From Siphonodentalium dalli (Eukaryota > Mollusca > Scaphopoda > Gadilida > Siphonodentaliidae): a stretch of 64,000 nucleotides of DNA. This document shows positions 19,201 through 30,136 of the stretch, piece after piece. The notes beneath the pieces were generated by a model. It saw nothing but the letters and a program-made list of their open reading frames with translations. It searched no databases and was not told where the DNA came from. The translations under genes were made by a program, and so were the position numbers. The stretch lies in assembly GCA_032622095.1 (NCBI GenBank), contig CP136061.1:214984373-215048372 (forward strand), in the 5' to 3' direction. How positions within the stretch are numbered: position 1 is the stretch's first letter; each line of letters opens with the position of its first letter.

Positions 19201-19776
19201 GAGCTTTCCGATGTATGGCAGCAAGCCATATTTCTGACTAAATCCTGAAAAATTTCCCATAATTCTGCTGTGGTTTAACCCTTCAAGTGCCAGGTGCTGA
19301 TCTCATCGGCCCTAATTTACGGTCTGTACAATCGGCCCTAAATAAATTTAAATGTTTTTTTTGTTTTTTTTTACATTTATTTTGGGGTTTTTTTTGGGTG
19401 TGCTTAAGCATGCTATAGCAAATTTAAAAACAAACTGGATAAACCTTAGGCGCATGTTATAACTCAAAACTATCACCAAGTATTCATAGTAATAATTTTG
19501 ATGCCCATGAAAAACGTAAGATTCCCTGGCACTAAACCTACAAAATAAGTCTGTTAAAGAATATAAGAAAAAATTATTAAAATTGTAAAAAATTGTAAAA
19601 AATAATAACAAATGATGAAAAATTGTTAGGCCAATGCATTCTCTTATATATGCGAGGCGACCTATGGTCGACTCGCATATATAAGAGAATGCATTGGCAC
19701 AGGGTATATGGGTTGATACAAAAATCTGACCTGGCACTGAAAGGGTTAAGGGTTGATTATTTAGGACATTACTATA
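19201..19776. mobile_element. Family F half copy split by a family C insertion
   Basis: The right arm of F runs GAGCTTTCCGATG...CTGCTGTGGTTTAA, is interrupted by the family C element at its internal TTAA, and resumes at 19746-19776 (TTAAGGGTTGATTATTTAGG, ACATTACTATA). The site is the TTAA of the F consensus word CTGTGGTTAAGGAGTCG. Confidence 0.75.
19279..19745. mobile_element. Family C MITE inserted at the TTAA of a family F copy
   Basis: TTAA is at 19275-19278 and 19746-19749. The ends are CCCTTCAAGTGCCAGG and CCTGGCACTGAAAGGG. A single hairpin module lies at about 19632-19700. The left part has TTTACGGTCTGTACAATCGG and GTTATAACTCAAAACTATCA, shared with the copy at 3417. Confidence 0.8.
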
Positions 19777-19867
19777 CTTGTTTGTGATAGTTGTTTTACA
19801 GACTTTTATTTAAATTTATCTTATTTCACATGAACTCACTTCGAAAGCTTCGGTTCCCTTTAATCTA

Positions 19868-20082
19868 CAGTAATTCCCTAAATAATCGACTCGTTAACCA
19901 CAGCAGAATTATGGGTGAACAAAATTCAGGATTTAGTCAGAAATATGCCTTGTTGCCATTCATCGGAAAGCTCTCAGTAAGAGCTTTCCAATGAATGACA
20001 ACAAGCCATATTTCCGACTAAATCATGAACAATTACCCAAAATTCTGCTGCGGTTAAGGAGTCGATTATTTAGGGCATTAAT
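19868..20082. mobile_element. Family F palindromic MITE
   Basis: The left end is TA|CAGTAATTCCCTAAATAATC; the right end is GGGCATTAATCTAC, slightly decayed. Arms and the GCTCTCAGTAAGAGC tip are near complete. Confidence 0.72.
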
Positions 20083-20439
20083 CTACTAGATACATAGTTC
20101 TTTAAAGGCTCACTTGATATGGCTGTGTTGGGCTGAGATTGTTTTTGTTAAGCATGTTTATGTATGTAAAGAAATAAATTTTATGACCAGTTCAGTTTGT
20201 TATCAATCAAATTTTGGGCTGCTGATGAGTCCTGCGAATATTCGATTCGTTTTGGTCCCAATATATTCAATTCAAATTTATTATCTCAAATAGGCATTTG
20301 TTCTATCATTCCCCTCCAATATCTCACAATAAATTTCACAATATACAGATGGAAGATGATTGCATGTTATGTGAATTGACCTTTCCACAGCTGTCAATCA
20401 ATTGATTATTAGCAGTTATTTTGTGCCAATCAGCGACTG
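20083..20439. other. Spacer with small element S fragment
   Basis: Positions 20225-20270 (CCTGCGAATATTCGATTCG) resemble the end of element S at 41089-42392. No gene is seen. Confidence 0.4.
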
Positions 20440-21115
20440 AGCCGGTTTGCGGGGTGTGCCGATGGAATCAAATTTGAAATCCAAGATGGCTGCTGGTAGC
20501 CATGTGTTTTAACAAATTTCGGTCAAAATAGGAGGCTCCCATCTAGAGGTCACCCTGTAGATCCGTATGAAGTTTAGTGATGATCGGATGAGAGATGTGG
20601 CCTGTGGGGTGTGCCGAAGAATTTAGTAATGCAAAGATGCAAAGAGTAAATTCCAAGATGGCCACTGGTGGCCATGTTTTTCAACAAATTTCGGTCAAAA
20701 TAGGAGGCTCCCATCGAGAGCTCACCCCAAAGATCCTTATGAAGTTTGGTGATTATCGATGAGATGTGGCCTGTAGGGTGTGCCAATGGATTTAGTCATG
20801 CAAAGACTAAAATCCAAGATGGCTGCCGGTGACCATGTTTTTCATCGAAAATCGAACAAATTTGACGGCTCCCATCTACAGGTGATCACAATCATGCCTG
20901 CAAAATTAAAAAAATGATCCGGCCATAAATACGGACTGTAGGGTGTGCCTGTGGATTGAAATCTGAAATCAAAGATGGCTGCTGGCAGCCATGTTTTTCA
21001 TTGAAATTTGATAGCTCTCATCCATAGGTCACCCTGAAGCTGCATATCAAGTTTGGTGAGGATCGGATAAGGGATGCGGCCTGTTGGGCATGCCAAAGGA
21101 AGCATGCTCGCAGAT
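20440..21115. repeat. Tandem array M1, about 160-bp unit, four units
   Basis: Units contain GGCCTGTAGGGTGTGCC, ATTTAGTCATGCAAAG, AAATCCAAGATGGCTGC and GGAGGCTCCCATC. CCAAGATGG starts at 20481, 20653, 20813 and (as CAAAGATGG) 20969, a period of about 157-172. The word CAAGATGGCNGC is close to the YY1 consensus. Array 58140-58860 is the same family in the opposite orientation. Confidence 0.75.
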
Positions 21116-21985
21116 GGATGGATGCCAACCCATGGCAATAGCTCGTTCTTTATGTTGAAAAGTTGAGCTAAAACGGTCACAAACCACACGTCCCCTGAAT
21201 CGAGGAGGCTTTTTGGGACATTGGCTTTTTATTAAAACAAAGAATTCAAATTCTGGCAACATTTGACTCAAACTAGACGATGACCTGCATGTCCTCAAAG
21301 GTGAGCCACTCACCAAGTATCAAGAGATTCTTTTGAAGAATGCTCAATTTATCATTGAGACAACACTAATGTTATTTCTAAATGAAATAAAATAGAACTT
21401 GGCCTGTGTCTTCTTAAATGAGAACCACATGCTAAATATCAAGAAATTCTGTTGATTATTGCCCAAGTACTATGTGATATACACAAAAACAGTGCTTTCT
21501 AAGTCTGAAAAGGGGCATAACTCCAATCAAAAATCATCGGAGAGTGACCAAATTCAAACTTGGCCTGCGTCTGAACCACATACCAAATATCAGGAAATTC
21601 TGTTGAATATTGCTCAAGTTACCATGCGGACAACACGAATACAGCACTTTCTAAGTAAAAAAGGGGCATAACTCCACCAAAAATCATCGGACTGTGACCA
21701 AATTCGACCTTGGCCTGCCTTCCCAAATATGAACTATGTACCAAATATCAAGAAATTCTGTTGCATATTGCTCAAGTTACCATGCAGACAAACGAAAACA
21801 TAACTCCGTCAAAAATCATCTGACCGTGACCACATTCAAACTTGGCCTATGTCTTCTCAAATGTGCACCACGTACCAAATAAGAAACTGTTGAATAATGC
21901 TCAAGTTATTATGCGGATGTGGATGGACACATGCATGCACACACGGTGCGGATTATAATAGTCCTCCAAATTTTTTTCGGAGGTA
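21116..21985. repeat. Degenerate tandem repeat with GGGGCATAACTCC words
   Basis: From about 21290, units of roughly 150-180 bases repeat ATACCAAATATCAGGAAATTC, quoted here as CCAAATATCA, plus AAAGGGGCATAACTCC and TTGGCCTGCGTCT. It ends with ATGGACACATGCATGCACAC and GGTACAATTAAAC. This architecture resembles arrays at 26747 and 30968. Short open frames across it are artefacts. Confidence 0.6.
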
Positions 21986-22399
21986 CAATTAAACTATTTC
22001 TGCAGTTGCCTTGTCTCCTAGCAACTGTTAGCTCCTCCGAATACTTAATATGCGTGGAAAAGCTTCTGAGTTAGTGATGGGGTTGGGTAACATAAAAGCT
22101 GAGATGGAGCAGAGAAAAATCCAGAAATATTTTGGATGAGGGAGGTGCCTCGGAACACAGTATTTTTTTTATTTGGCCGAAGTATGAGATACAATGAAAA
22201 CAGAACGAGTTTGTTTAATATGAAGATATTTTTTTTTTAGAAATATAAACATGATATGAACAGATGAACATAACATGACAATTGTATGTGTATGTAATAT
22301 GATTGATGAAATGTCACAAAGAGTTTCTATTTTATAACACTTGACCCAGCATGATACTTCCAGCGTAATGCATAATTTAATATGTTAACCCTTCGAACA
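21986..22399. other. Spacer without recognised feature
   Basis: AT-rich sequence. The word AACACTTGACCCAGCA at 22339 recurs at 23220, flanking the family V copy. No gene is seen. Confidence 0.4.
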
Positions 22400-23213
22400 A
22401 GTCAGGTACAACCGGAATTCAACTATTATAGTTATAATTAACCCTTTCATGACAGGAGCTTCCTGAAATTTTGCGAAAAACCCTGTGCCAATGCATTCTC
22501 TTATATATGTATGACAGACTCGCATATATAAGAAAATACATTGGCCTAACAATATTTAGCTTGACCTTGTTAGCCAATGCATGTTCTTATATATGCGTGG
22601 CTCCCTATGGGAGACTCGCATACATAAGATAATGCACTGGTACAGGATTTTCAATGCTGCATCAGCGCAGCTCCCATCATGAAAGGGTTAACAAACTATT
22701 ATAGTTGAATTTGCCACTACAAATCTCTGAGCACACTATTTCCCTGTTTTTGTGCAAACTTTGTGATCACGGATCCCATTGTTCAGCCAAATTACACTAT
22801 TAACAATATTGAATAAACCAACAATCTCCCGATAAAATTTATGTTGCAATCTTTTGCGCCTGCTTCTTTCATTTAATAATGTCACAAGTAAGTATGCCTT
22901 TCTAAATGACATTACCGACACAATCGCCCCTTCATAAAAAAATATTCAGACCAATTGAATGGTACTTGACTTCCAAATCATGTGTCATCATGGTTAAACA
23001 TTTGCATGGATCGAGACTGATCGAGACAGGTTATTTTGTCACAAAAATGGTATGGGATTAGTGCGACAATAATTTTGAACAATTTGTGAAATACGATTTT
23101 TGAATTATCCCTCTTTTATTGAATTCACAAAATGGAAATATCCATATTAAACTATCACAGTTAAATATAACTATAAATATAACTATAACAGTGTGAATTC
23201 AGGATGTACCTGA
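22400..23213. repeat. Family V long foldback repeat, second copy
   Basis: The left end is GTCAGGTACAACCGGAATTC and the right end is GAATTCAGGATGTACCTGAC. The body matches 16621-16872. A family A MITE (22442-22687) occupies nearly the same TTAA that holds a family B MITE in the other V copy. Confidence 0.6.
22442..22687. mobile_element. Family A MITE nested in family V
   Basis: TTAA is at 22438-22441 and 22688-22691, with CCCTTTCATGACAGGAGC and GCTCCCATCATGAAAGGG ends. The first hairpin tip is shortened (ATGTATGACAGACTCG). Confidence 0.78.
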
Positions 23214-23245
23214 CCTCATAACACTTGACCCAGCAAGATACTTAA

Positions 23246-23485
23246 CCCTTCCATGACTGGAGCTTCATGAAATTTTGTGAAAACCCTGTGCCAATGCATT
23301 CTCTTATATATGTGAGTCTCCCATAGGGAGCCTCACATATATAAGAGAATGCATTAGCCTAACACAATTTACGTTGACCTTGTACCCTGTGCCAGTGCAT
23401 TCTCTTATATATGTGAGGCTCCCTATGGGAGACTTGCATATATAAGAGAATGCACTGGCACATGATCTTTAATGCTGCACCAGGG
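23246..23485. mobile_element. Family A MITE, right end shortened
   Basis: TTAA is at 23242-23245 and 23486-23489. The left end is CCCTTCCATGACTGGAGC. The right end keeps GGG|TTAA but lacks the GCTCCCGTCATGAAA part. Both hairpins are present. Confidence 0.7.
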
Positions 23486-23489
23486 TTAA

Positions 23490-23706
23490 AGGCGTAATGC
23501 AGGGCTCAATAGATTAACCCTTCAAACATCATGAACAGTTCACACAGCGATGTGAGAAACACACAGTATCAACCATAATAGATCAGCGATAACATCACCA
23601 GGCTGCGGCTATGTTCTCAATGCTGCAGTGTTCCACCAGGGAATGGTCAGTTCATATAGAGTGACATGGCACATAGTCTCCATCCTTATAGTTTCCTTGC
23701 ATGTGG
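23490..23706. other. 3' flank of ISY1
   Basis: This should contain the ISY1 3' UTR (minus strand). I do not see a clear AATAAA signal close to the stop. Confidence 0.35.
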
Positions 23707-23814
23707 TCACACTCCGACTAGTTTCTTTGATTCCTCCTCTTCTGCCTGTAGAGAGTCACTTGTGTATTTCTGTAAGAGTTCCAATTTCTTTCTCTGCAAA
23801 ATGACTTCCTCAAT
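23707..23814 (-). CDS. ISY1: ISY1 last coding exon with stop
   Basis: The acceptor is TTCACACAG. The exon encodes 35 residues, IEEVILQRKK...ELLQKYTSDSLQAEEE...KKLVGV, then TGA (23707-23709 on the plus strand reads TCA). The charged helix RKKLELLQKY matches the C-terminus of ISY1. It is in phase 0 with the previous exon. Confidence 0.92.
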   Translation of the reverse strand: MEEVILQRKKLELLQKYTSDSLQAEEEESKKLVGV

Positions 23815-23921
23815 CTGTGTGAAGAAACAGTTGGGACAAAATTATGCTGAAAAGTTTATATTTTTCATCCTTTCTGCATTCTATGATCAAAATAAAATCG
23901 ATAAAGTGAAACATTCAGGTA

Positions 23922-24236
23922 GGGCGGTCAAATAGAAATGTAAAATAATCTTACTCAAAGTAGTTATTTTTACGAATATAAATCCAAATTTATAACACAC
24001 ACCGTCATTCTTATATATCAATTAAATTCAATGACTCTCAGTGGCGAAATAATTTGCATTCGTTTATTGCCGTTTGTTGTTGCGCATTGTTCAGGCGATG
24101 TTTTCTGTGGAGTGGTGTGGTCGATTTCATTGAGATTTTCGGCGATGTTAGTAGAATTTTATATTCCCCGAGTTGGCACAGCGCCTGAGTACTAACTTAT
24201 CAGTTTAATGCACCCGAACAAGTCCATAATATGTCT
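23922..24236. repeat. Family W repeat in ISY1 intron
   Basis: It is homologous to 56021-56374 in the opposite orientation. Shared words include TGTTCAGGCGATG-like segments, CACCCGAACAAGT, CAGCGCCTGAGTA and GACATATTAT/ATAATATGTC. One end is ATATGTCT|TTAA (TTAA 24237-24240), matched by TTAA|AGACATAT in the other copy. It is probably a non-autonomous DNA element. Confidence 0.55.
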
Positions 24237-24660
24237 TTAACAAATTATTCAAGAGGTGGTTTATCACCCAGTGCATACCCTCATGTTGCATACTGTTTAG
24301 GGTGGGCATACCCTAAGTAGAAGTCACAGGACCGTGACCATTATCAATCCTTTTTTTTTTAACTGTCCTTGAGTTGAATATCTACACCCATTTCCATTGA
24401 AATCTGACCACCCATAGTTGAGACATTCATGCGGACAGACAAAATATAAACAAAGCAATATAAGCCTAGAATAAAGAATGCAAACAAAACTAATTTAAAA
24501 TTATTTAGGCATTCTAATTATGGAATTATGGTGAACATTCATACCAAATTTCATTGAGATCTGATAACCTGTAAAAGAGAGATACTAAGTATTTGTATGG
24601 ATGGACAAAATAAATCAACATTTCAAGATAAACGAAGGAGAAAACACTAGAATGGAAGTC
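24237..24660. repeat. Part of the 'plasmid-free' GCATACCC repeat class
   Basis: TATCACCCAGTGCATACCCTC and GGTGGGCATACCC (24260-24315) resemble the left end of the array at 26747 (GGCGCATACCCCCTCGTGG). ATACCAAATTTCATTGAGAT at 24540 matches the array units. It is a short, degenerate member of that repeat class. Confidence 0.5.
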
Positions 24661-24675
24661 CAAAAAAATGTTTAC

Positions 24676-24768
24676 CTCTTTCTGTGATGGGACAGGGACA
24701 TGTGCGATGAATGGTTGTAGTCCTTCCGTTGATTCCTTTTCTGATTTCTCCACCTCATCAACCTCCAT
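24676..24768 (-). CDS. ISY1: ISY1 exon with FIAHVPVPSQ motif
   Basis: Thirty-one codons, phase 0 at both ends: MEVDEVEKSEKE..., then GLQPFIAHVPVPSQKE. The acceptor is TAAATTCAG and the donor is GAG|GTAAAC. FIAHVPVPSQ is the most diagnostic ISY1 string. The internal Met is not a start, because the upstream exon joins in frame. Confidence 0.92.
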
Positions 24769-25020
24769 CTGAATTTAGAAACGGACAGTGGATTGATTAC
24801 TAAACAGTGATCATAAAACAAGTACCAACCAACATATTCCTAGCAATTGTTGTTTTGCAATTCAGGCAGATTCAGGTGGAATATTTGTCCCTAAATTGAG
24901 AATTTTGAACAAATTTTGAATGAAATACTGTGAAATAACAATGCCTGAACATTCTATACCATCGGCACAGGTAAGTAGTAGTCTGGTAACTCCCACGTGA
25001 TGTATTTAAGCATTGAAATA

Positions 25021-25130
25021 ATGTGTCTGACATTTGCAGAATGAGGTCCCCAGAAGGTGAATTTAGTGATGCTATGAAAGACCTAGGATCAGATTGAAGT
25101 TCCCCAGTTGAATATGGGATATAAAACTGC
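25021..25130. mobile_element. Family E MITE remnant
   Basis: GTCTGACATTTGCAGAATG through GAATTTAGTGATGCTATG, then a jump to the central AGATTGAAGTTCCCCAG segment. Most of the element is deleted. Confidence 0.55.
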
Positions 25131-25675
25131 AGTCCAAAATAAACATGCAGGGTTGAAATCCTGATTAAGTATAATAAATGTGCAGACCTGAATAAACATG
25201 CAGCTAAGTGCAGCTAGAGCCCACTATAACTGTTGACATTTGTAATTACGGGATAGATAAATTGCCTAAATATACACCAGTGTTTCCACAAGGGTGCATC
25301 CTATCCAGTCAGTGAGATGGCCATTGTTTTGCATGTACCAGTGTCCCTCTTGCGCACATTCATCAAAATATAACAAATGTGACTACTTAGTCAGAGTTAG
25401 AGGTAAAATCCCATGCTCAATTCAGAATCGAAAATGACAAACCAATTTTACTCCAACCCAACCTGCACAGATTTTTTTTCAATGAAATATTTCACAACAT
25501 CATCTGATTCTAGCAAGTAATAATGCTTACTATTATGCAAATGTCCAACTGAAACAAACAGATGCCGGCCATATATGAAATAGTCAATGGCTGTGTTTGC
25601 ACATTTATTTTGAGTCTTGATCAAGATGAATATGACTAGCAAGTAAATGTCATTGTTTATGGGCAATACAGTTGT
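25131..25675. other. ISY1 intron, no recognised feature
   Basis: No exon or repeat is identified. The minus-strand open frame over 25448-25759 only runs into the adjacent family E hairpin. Confidence 0.4.
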
Positions 25676-25683
25676 ATGGACAG

Positions 25684-26091
25684 CAAGCCTGAGTTTAGTG
25701 TGCCGGTTATTTGCAGAATGAGGTCCCTGGAGGGTGAATTTAGTGATGCTATCCCGCATAGCAGGCTAGCATCACTAAATTCACCCTCTGTGGACCTCAT
25801 TCTGCTTAGGCCTCATCTTCTCTGGAAAGTTTCTTTATTATCAAATATCTATAGAAAGTTCTTCACATAGATTTTATTTCTTTTTTAGTTTAGTTTCTCT
25901 ATATCCCCAAATTGGCAGACGACATATTGCATTATCGAGGTACCCAATGGGTGCACATTACAATATTCACCATTTGGGAACTTCAATCTGAGTCTATGTC
26001 TCCCATAGCGGGATAGCGTCACTAAATTCACCCTCTGGGGACCTCATTGTGCAAATGACAGGGACATTATAATCAGTCTTGATGGACAGTT
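25684..26091. mobile_element. Family E MITE with perfect 8-bp target duplication
   Basis: ATGGACAG is at 25676-25683 and 26092-26099. The left end is CAAGCCTGAGTTTAGTGTGC and the right end is diverged (ATTATAATCAGTCTTG). The right hairpin is half missing (from CCCATAGCGGGATAGCG). Confidence 0.8.
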
Positions 26092-26129
26092 GTTAGCACA
26101 ACTCTGCCAACAGTTTAGCACTAGCACTG

Positions 26130-26486
26130 TGAATAATGCATCTGTCATTTGCAGAATGAGGGCTAGTGTCACCAAATACACCCTCTGGGGGCCTCATTCT
26201 GCTTAGGCCTCATCATCTGGGAATTAACTATATCTCAAACTAACATAGTATTAGTTACTTTTACCCTCCTCTTCAGTTTCTATATCACCAATTTGCAGAA
26301 GATAAAATGCACAATCGAGGTGACTATCTGATCATGGGTCTCCCATAGCAGTTGAGGCTTGAGCAGAATGAGGTCCCCAGAGGGTGAACTTGTTAATGCT
26401 AGCACGCTGTGTGGGATAGCATAAATAAATTCACCCTCTGGGGACCTCATTCTACAAGTGACAGACACACTATTTGCAGGCTTGCA
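26130..26486. mobile_element. Family E MITE, GAATAGTG-end subtype, left hairpin collapsed
   Basis: Left CTGTGAATAATGCATCTGTC and right ACACTATTTGCAGGCTTG match the subtype seen at 11058. The left hairpin has lost one arm (AATGAGGGCTAGTGTCACC). It ends 36 bases from an ISY1 exon. Confidence 0.68.
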
Positions 26487-26521
26487 CACAATACTTTTCA
26501 GGTCATTGAAAAAGCACTCAC

Positions 26522-26634
26522 TTCTTCCACTGGATATAGTGGGGCCTCTCCGTCAACATCAGGATCGGGTACTATCTCTCCCCTGGCGATGGCTTCCTGT
26601 CTCTCTTTCCATTCCTGAACAATAGCTTGAATAG
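26522..26634 (-). CDS. ISY1: ISY1 exon (IVQEWKER region)
   Basis: One base carried from the previous exon plus 113 gives 38 codons: AIQAIVQEWKERQEAIARGE, IVPDPDVDGE and APLYPVEE. This corresponds to the basic helix (EKWKAEREARLARGE in vertebrates) and the start of the acidic linker. The acceptor is TTCATCTAG and the donor is GAA|GTGAGT. Confidence 0.9.
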
Positions 26635-26746
26635 CTAGATGAAAGAACAGAATAATTATCCCTTTCTATACTGAATGGATTCTCTCATTCAACTATAAAA
26701 GTATACATTTGAACAGTATATTATTCAACAAGAGATGGACTGTCGT
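26635..26746. other. Family H fragment
   Basis: CCCTTTCTATACTGAATGG at 26660 is the terminus of family H without its partner. Confidence 0.45.
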
Positions 26747-27950
26747 CCGGCGCATACCCCCTCGTGGCATACCGCCTAGTGTGGGCACATCTATAACTTA
26801 TGATGGCTATACTCAGACATATGGCCCCAGAAATCAGCATTTTCATATAAACAAAGATAACTATAGAACAAAAAACCAAAACAAACTTTTAAATGTGCCA
26901 TTAAATGTCCTCATAGTGGTGAACATCCATACAAAATTACATTGAGTTCCGAGCATTACTGTTCAAGTTATTAGCTGAACAGACATCGGATGGACCAAAC
27001 AACCAACATTTCCAGATAAACAAAGATGAATAACTCTAGAATGGAAAAGCGGAACAGACCAATGGAACCCCCTATTGAATGTCCTCATAGCAGTGAATAT
27101 CCATACCAAATTCCATTGAGATCCCAGCACAATTGTTGAAGTTACAACATGAACAGACACCAGATGGACTAAAAAGCCAACATTTCCAGATAAACAAAGA
27201 TGAATAACTCTAGAAAGGAAGAGCGGTGCAAAACAATGGAACCCCCTATTGAATATCCTCATAGCAGTGAACATCCATACCAAATTCCATTGAGATCCCA
27301 GCACAATTGTTGAAGTTACAACATGAACAGACACCAGACAGACCAAAAAGACAACATTTCCAGATGAGCAAAGATGTATAACTCTAGAATGGAATATCCA
27401 AACAAAACGATGGAACCCTCTTTTTGATGTCCTCATAGCAGTGAACATCCATACCAAATTCCATTGAGATCCCAGCACAATTGTTGAAATTACAACATGA
27501 ACAGACACCAGACAGACCAAAAAGCCAACATTTCCAGATAAACAAAGATGAATAACTCTAGAATGGAAAATCAAAACAAACGATGGAACCCTCTATTGAA
27601 TGCTCTCATAGTAGTCAACGTCCGTACCAAATTTCATTGCGATACGAACACTACTGTTCAAGTTATGACATGAACAGAAACCAGACGGACCAAAAATCCA
27701 ACATTTCAAGATAAACAAAGATGAATAACTCTAGAATGGAAAATCCGAACAAAACGATGGAAACCTCTATTTAATGTCCTCATAGTAGTGAACATCCATA
27801 CCTAATTTCATTGAGATCCGAGCACTACTGTTCAAGTTATGACATGAACAGACATCGGACGGACGGACACACGGACAGACGGACGGACGGCCAGACAGGT
27901 GCAAAACAGTATACCCCCCTTTTTAAAAAAAGGGGGTATAATTAGATTGG
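26747..27950. repeat. Tandem array with 174-bp unit and inverted CCCCC ends
   Basis: The left boundary is TCCGGCGCATACCCCCTCG and the right is AGTATACCCCCC...GGGGGGTATAATTAG-like (CTTTTTAAAAAAAGGGGG). Units contain AGATAAACAAAGATGAATAA, CTCTAGAATGGAA and CATACCAAATTCCATTGAGA; CTCTAG recurs at about 27035, 27209, 27382, 27556 and 27731. The right edge is a GGACGGAC microsatellite. It lies in an ISY1 intron. Confidence 0.75.
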
Positions 27951-27954
27951 TGTT

Positions 27955-28252
27955 TAGGGTAATACAAGCAGATGACAGACAGAAAAACAGGTCGTTTGTT
28001 GAACTTATTATCTGAGCACATTGCTTTCTTCACCATTCAAGACAATATGCAAAAGGAAAGTATACCTGAGATTTTATGACAGTAAATTCACGAGAACGTA
28101 CATGCTCATGTTAAATTATTCTTTATGTTGATATATGTTGAGTTTATTCTATGTGCAACAGCCCATTGGGTGTATTTTGCATTAAATCTTATCTTATCTT
28201 ATCTTTCATAAGGGAGCTACTCGTCAATGAGTACTTAGTACAGAAAGGGTTA
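27955..28252. mobile_element. Family H relative, diverged
   Basis: GTAATACAAGCAGATGACAG, TTGTTGAACTTATTATCTGA and TACAGAAAGGG|TTAA (TTAA 28248-28251) match family H. The left terminus is gone. A TCTTATCTTATCTT run is inside. Confidence 0.55.
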
Positions 28253-28775
28253 AACAAGAATTGAGAATGTCTTCTCCCAAAATATTTGAAAACTAATTTT
28301 TATGCAATTCTGTGCCAGAGAACCTAAGGATTACCCCATATGAAGAGTTTCAAATATTACTTTAAATAAGGATGCAGAGGTATTCCATTGTCAGGTAACA
28401 TAGCTTTATGGTTGCGTGTCATGAATCACGACTGATAGAGGATATCTAGTGGTTTGAGTGGAAACCGAAAATAAACATGTGTCTGGTTCAAAAATGAGAT
28501 AATGTTATTATACACAATTCTAAAGAAATTCACCATTCCCAACAATAAATTTTCTCAAAACCATTCTCAATTGATGCACCAAAGCCGACAGCAGATCTCT
28601 GTATTATGAAAGTGAATATTATATAACAGCAATTGTTTTCTATAATCCATGTTTCCAAAGAAATTCACCATTTCCAACAATAAATTTTCTCACAACCATC
28701 TTCAATTGATGCACCAAAACCGACAGAAGATCTCTGTAGTATGAATGTAACTGCAATTTTATTCTATAGTACATT
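28253..28775. repeat. Two-copy tandem repeat, about 135 bp
   Basis: From about 28524 the segment AAAGAAATTCACCATT...ACAATAAATTTTCTCA...GATGCACCAAA...AGATCTCTGTA is present twice (second copy from about 28659). The preceding sequence has no recognised feature. Confidence 0.6.
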
Positions 28776-28782
28776 CAAGTCT

Positions 28783-29193
28783 GAGTTTAGTGTGCCAGTT
28801 ATTTGCAGAATGAGGTCCCCAGAGGGTGAATTTAGTGACGCTATCCCACTAATTGGGCTAGCATCACTAAATTCACCCTCTGGGGACCTCAGTCTGCTTA
28901 TATAGGCCTCATCTTCTCTGGAAAGTTTCTTTATTATCAAATTTCTATAGAAACTTCTTCACATATATTTTATTTAATAAGTTTCTCTATGTCCCAACAT
29001 TGGCAAACAACACATTGCATAATCGAGGTCCCAATGGGTGCACACCACAATATTCACCATTTGGGAAATTCAATCTGATTCTATGTCTCCCATAGCAGAT
29101 GAGGCCATGCAGAATGAGGTCCGCAGAGGGTGAATTTAGTGATGCTAGCCCTATGGGGACCTCATTCTGCAAATGACAAGCACACTAAACTCA
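28783..29193. mobile_element. Family E MITE, near complete
   Basis: Left CAAGTCTGAGTTTAGTGTGC; right CACACTAAACTCAGGCT. The left hairpin is intact and the right one has an internal deletion (GCTAGCCCTATGGGGACC). Confidence 0.72.
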
Positions 29194-29286
29194 GGCTATA
29201 TCAAACTATATCAAAAATAGGATATTGGACAATTTTTTCCAAAAAAACTCAATATTGATAGCTCCATATTATACTCTTGCTCATAC

Positions 29287-29409
29287 CTTTTTTCTCTTGT
29301 TCCGTCTCTTTTGGTAGAAGCACTCCATCATCTTCATCACAATAACCATAGTAATCAGCATCAATATCCCTCATTAATTCAGCGCGGGTCCTCCTGGGTG
29401 GAGGTGGAG
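29287..29409 (-). CDS. ISY1: ISY1 exon (TRAELMRDID...YYGY)
   Basis: With the base carried in, it encodes 41 residues and one extra base: five prolines, RRTRAELMRDIDADYYGY, then CDEDDGVLLPKETEQEKK. The acceptor is TATCTTGACAG and the donor is AAAG|GTATGA. The poly-Pro run followed by R-x-TRAELM and the DEDDGV block are standard ISY1 features. Confidence 0.93.
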
Positions 29410-29608
29410 CTGTCAAGATAAGTAGACCTATGTTACAGGGTCGGTTACCTATGTCATAATTCGCTCTCAAATGGCAGCAAGATATCACGCTCGGCAAATT
29501 CAACATCTGTTTTTTCTATATATTTTTATATTTTCCAAAGATAGCAGTAAGCTATTAGACTAACTACTCATCTCGGATACTGCAAAAAACTGGTATAACA
29601 TGATATCT

Positions 29609-29653
29609 CCCCCCCCCCCCACCGGATATCACCCCCCCCCCCCCCCCCCCCCC
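29609..29653. repeat. Poly-C tracts
   Basis: Two long C runs separated by ACCGGATATCA. On the minus strand this is a G-tract capable of quadruplex formation. Length in a real genome may be unstable or mis-assembled. Confidence 0.8.
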
Positions 29654-30136
29654 ATGTATGACTAAACAATGTTTACTCATTGGATATCGTTTGATCCTGA
29701 ATGGCCAGAAAAATGTTTTTTATTGTTTTATTTTATTATTTTTGTTTTAGATTTCAATTTTTTTTTTTTTAAGATGGAAACATTTTGTTTCACTCAGTTT
29801 GATCCTGAAATGGGCAGAAAAATATTGTTTTTTGAGATTAAATTTTTTTTTTTTCAAGTCAACCTTCACCCATTTCAAAATTTAAAAGGATTGAATCATC
29901 AGCCAAATTCGCAAATCAAAATAATCTTGAAAATTCGTAGGACCATAGCCTAATTTTTATTTGAGAAATGACCAGGATTCGAAACACAAATCTAAGCATA
30001 GACGTCCTCATGCCTCAAAATAGTATTACGCCACTCAAAGATTCTATTTATAGACACGAAATCTGAGCATAAAAGTTTCTAATTCAGCCAAGCATCATAA
30101 TAATATAGACTATAGAGCAAAGCATTGAATACTTAC
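29654..30136. other. ISY1 intron, T-rich
   Basis: T-runs and a duplicated TTTGATCCTGAAATGGGCAG-like word (29689 and 29799). No feature is identified. Confidence 0.4.

Noticed and set aside
24766-24768. ATG as the start of a short minus-strand gene
   Set aside because: The preceding TAAATTCAG is a splice acceptor and the upstream ISY1 exon joins in frame; the Met is internal.
26963-27574. 203-codon minus-strand open frame with internal repeats
   Set aside because: It follows the 174-bp tandem unit, whose length is a multiple of three, so one open unit stays open in all. There is no start context, domain or splice support.
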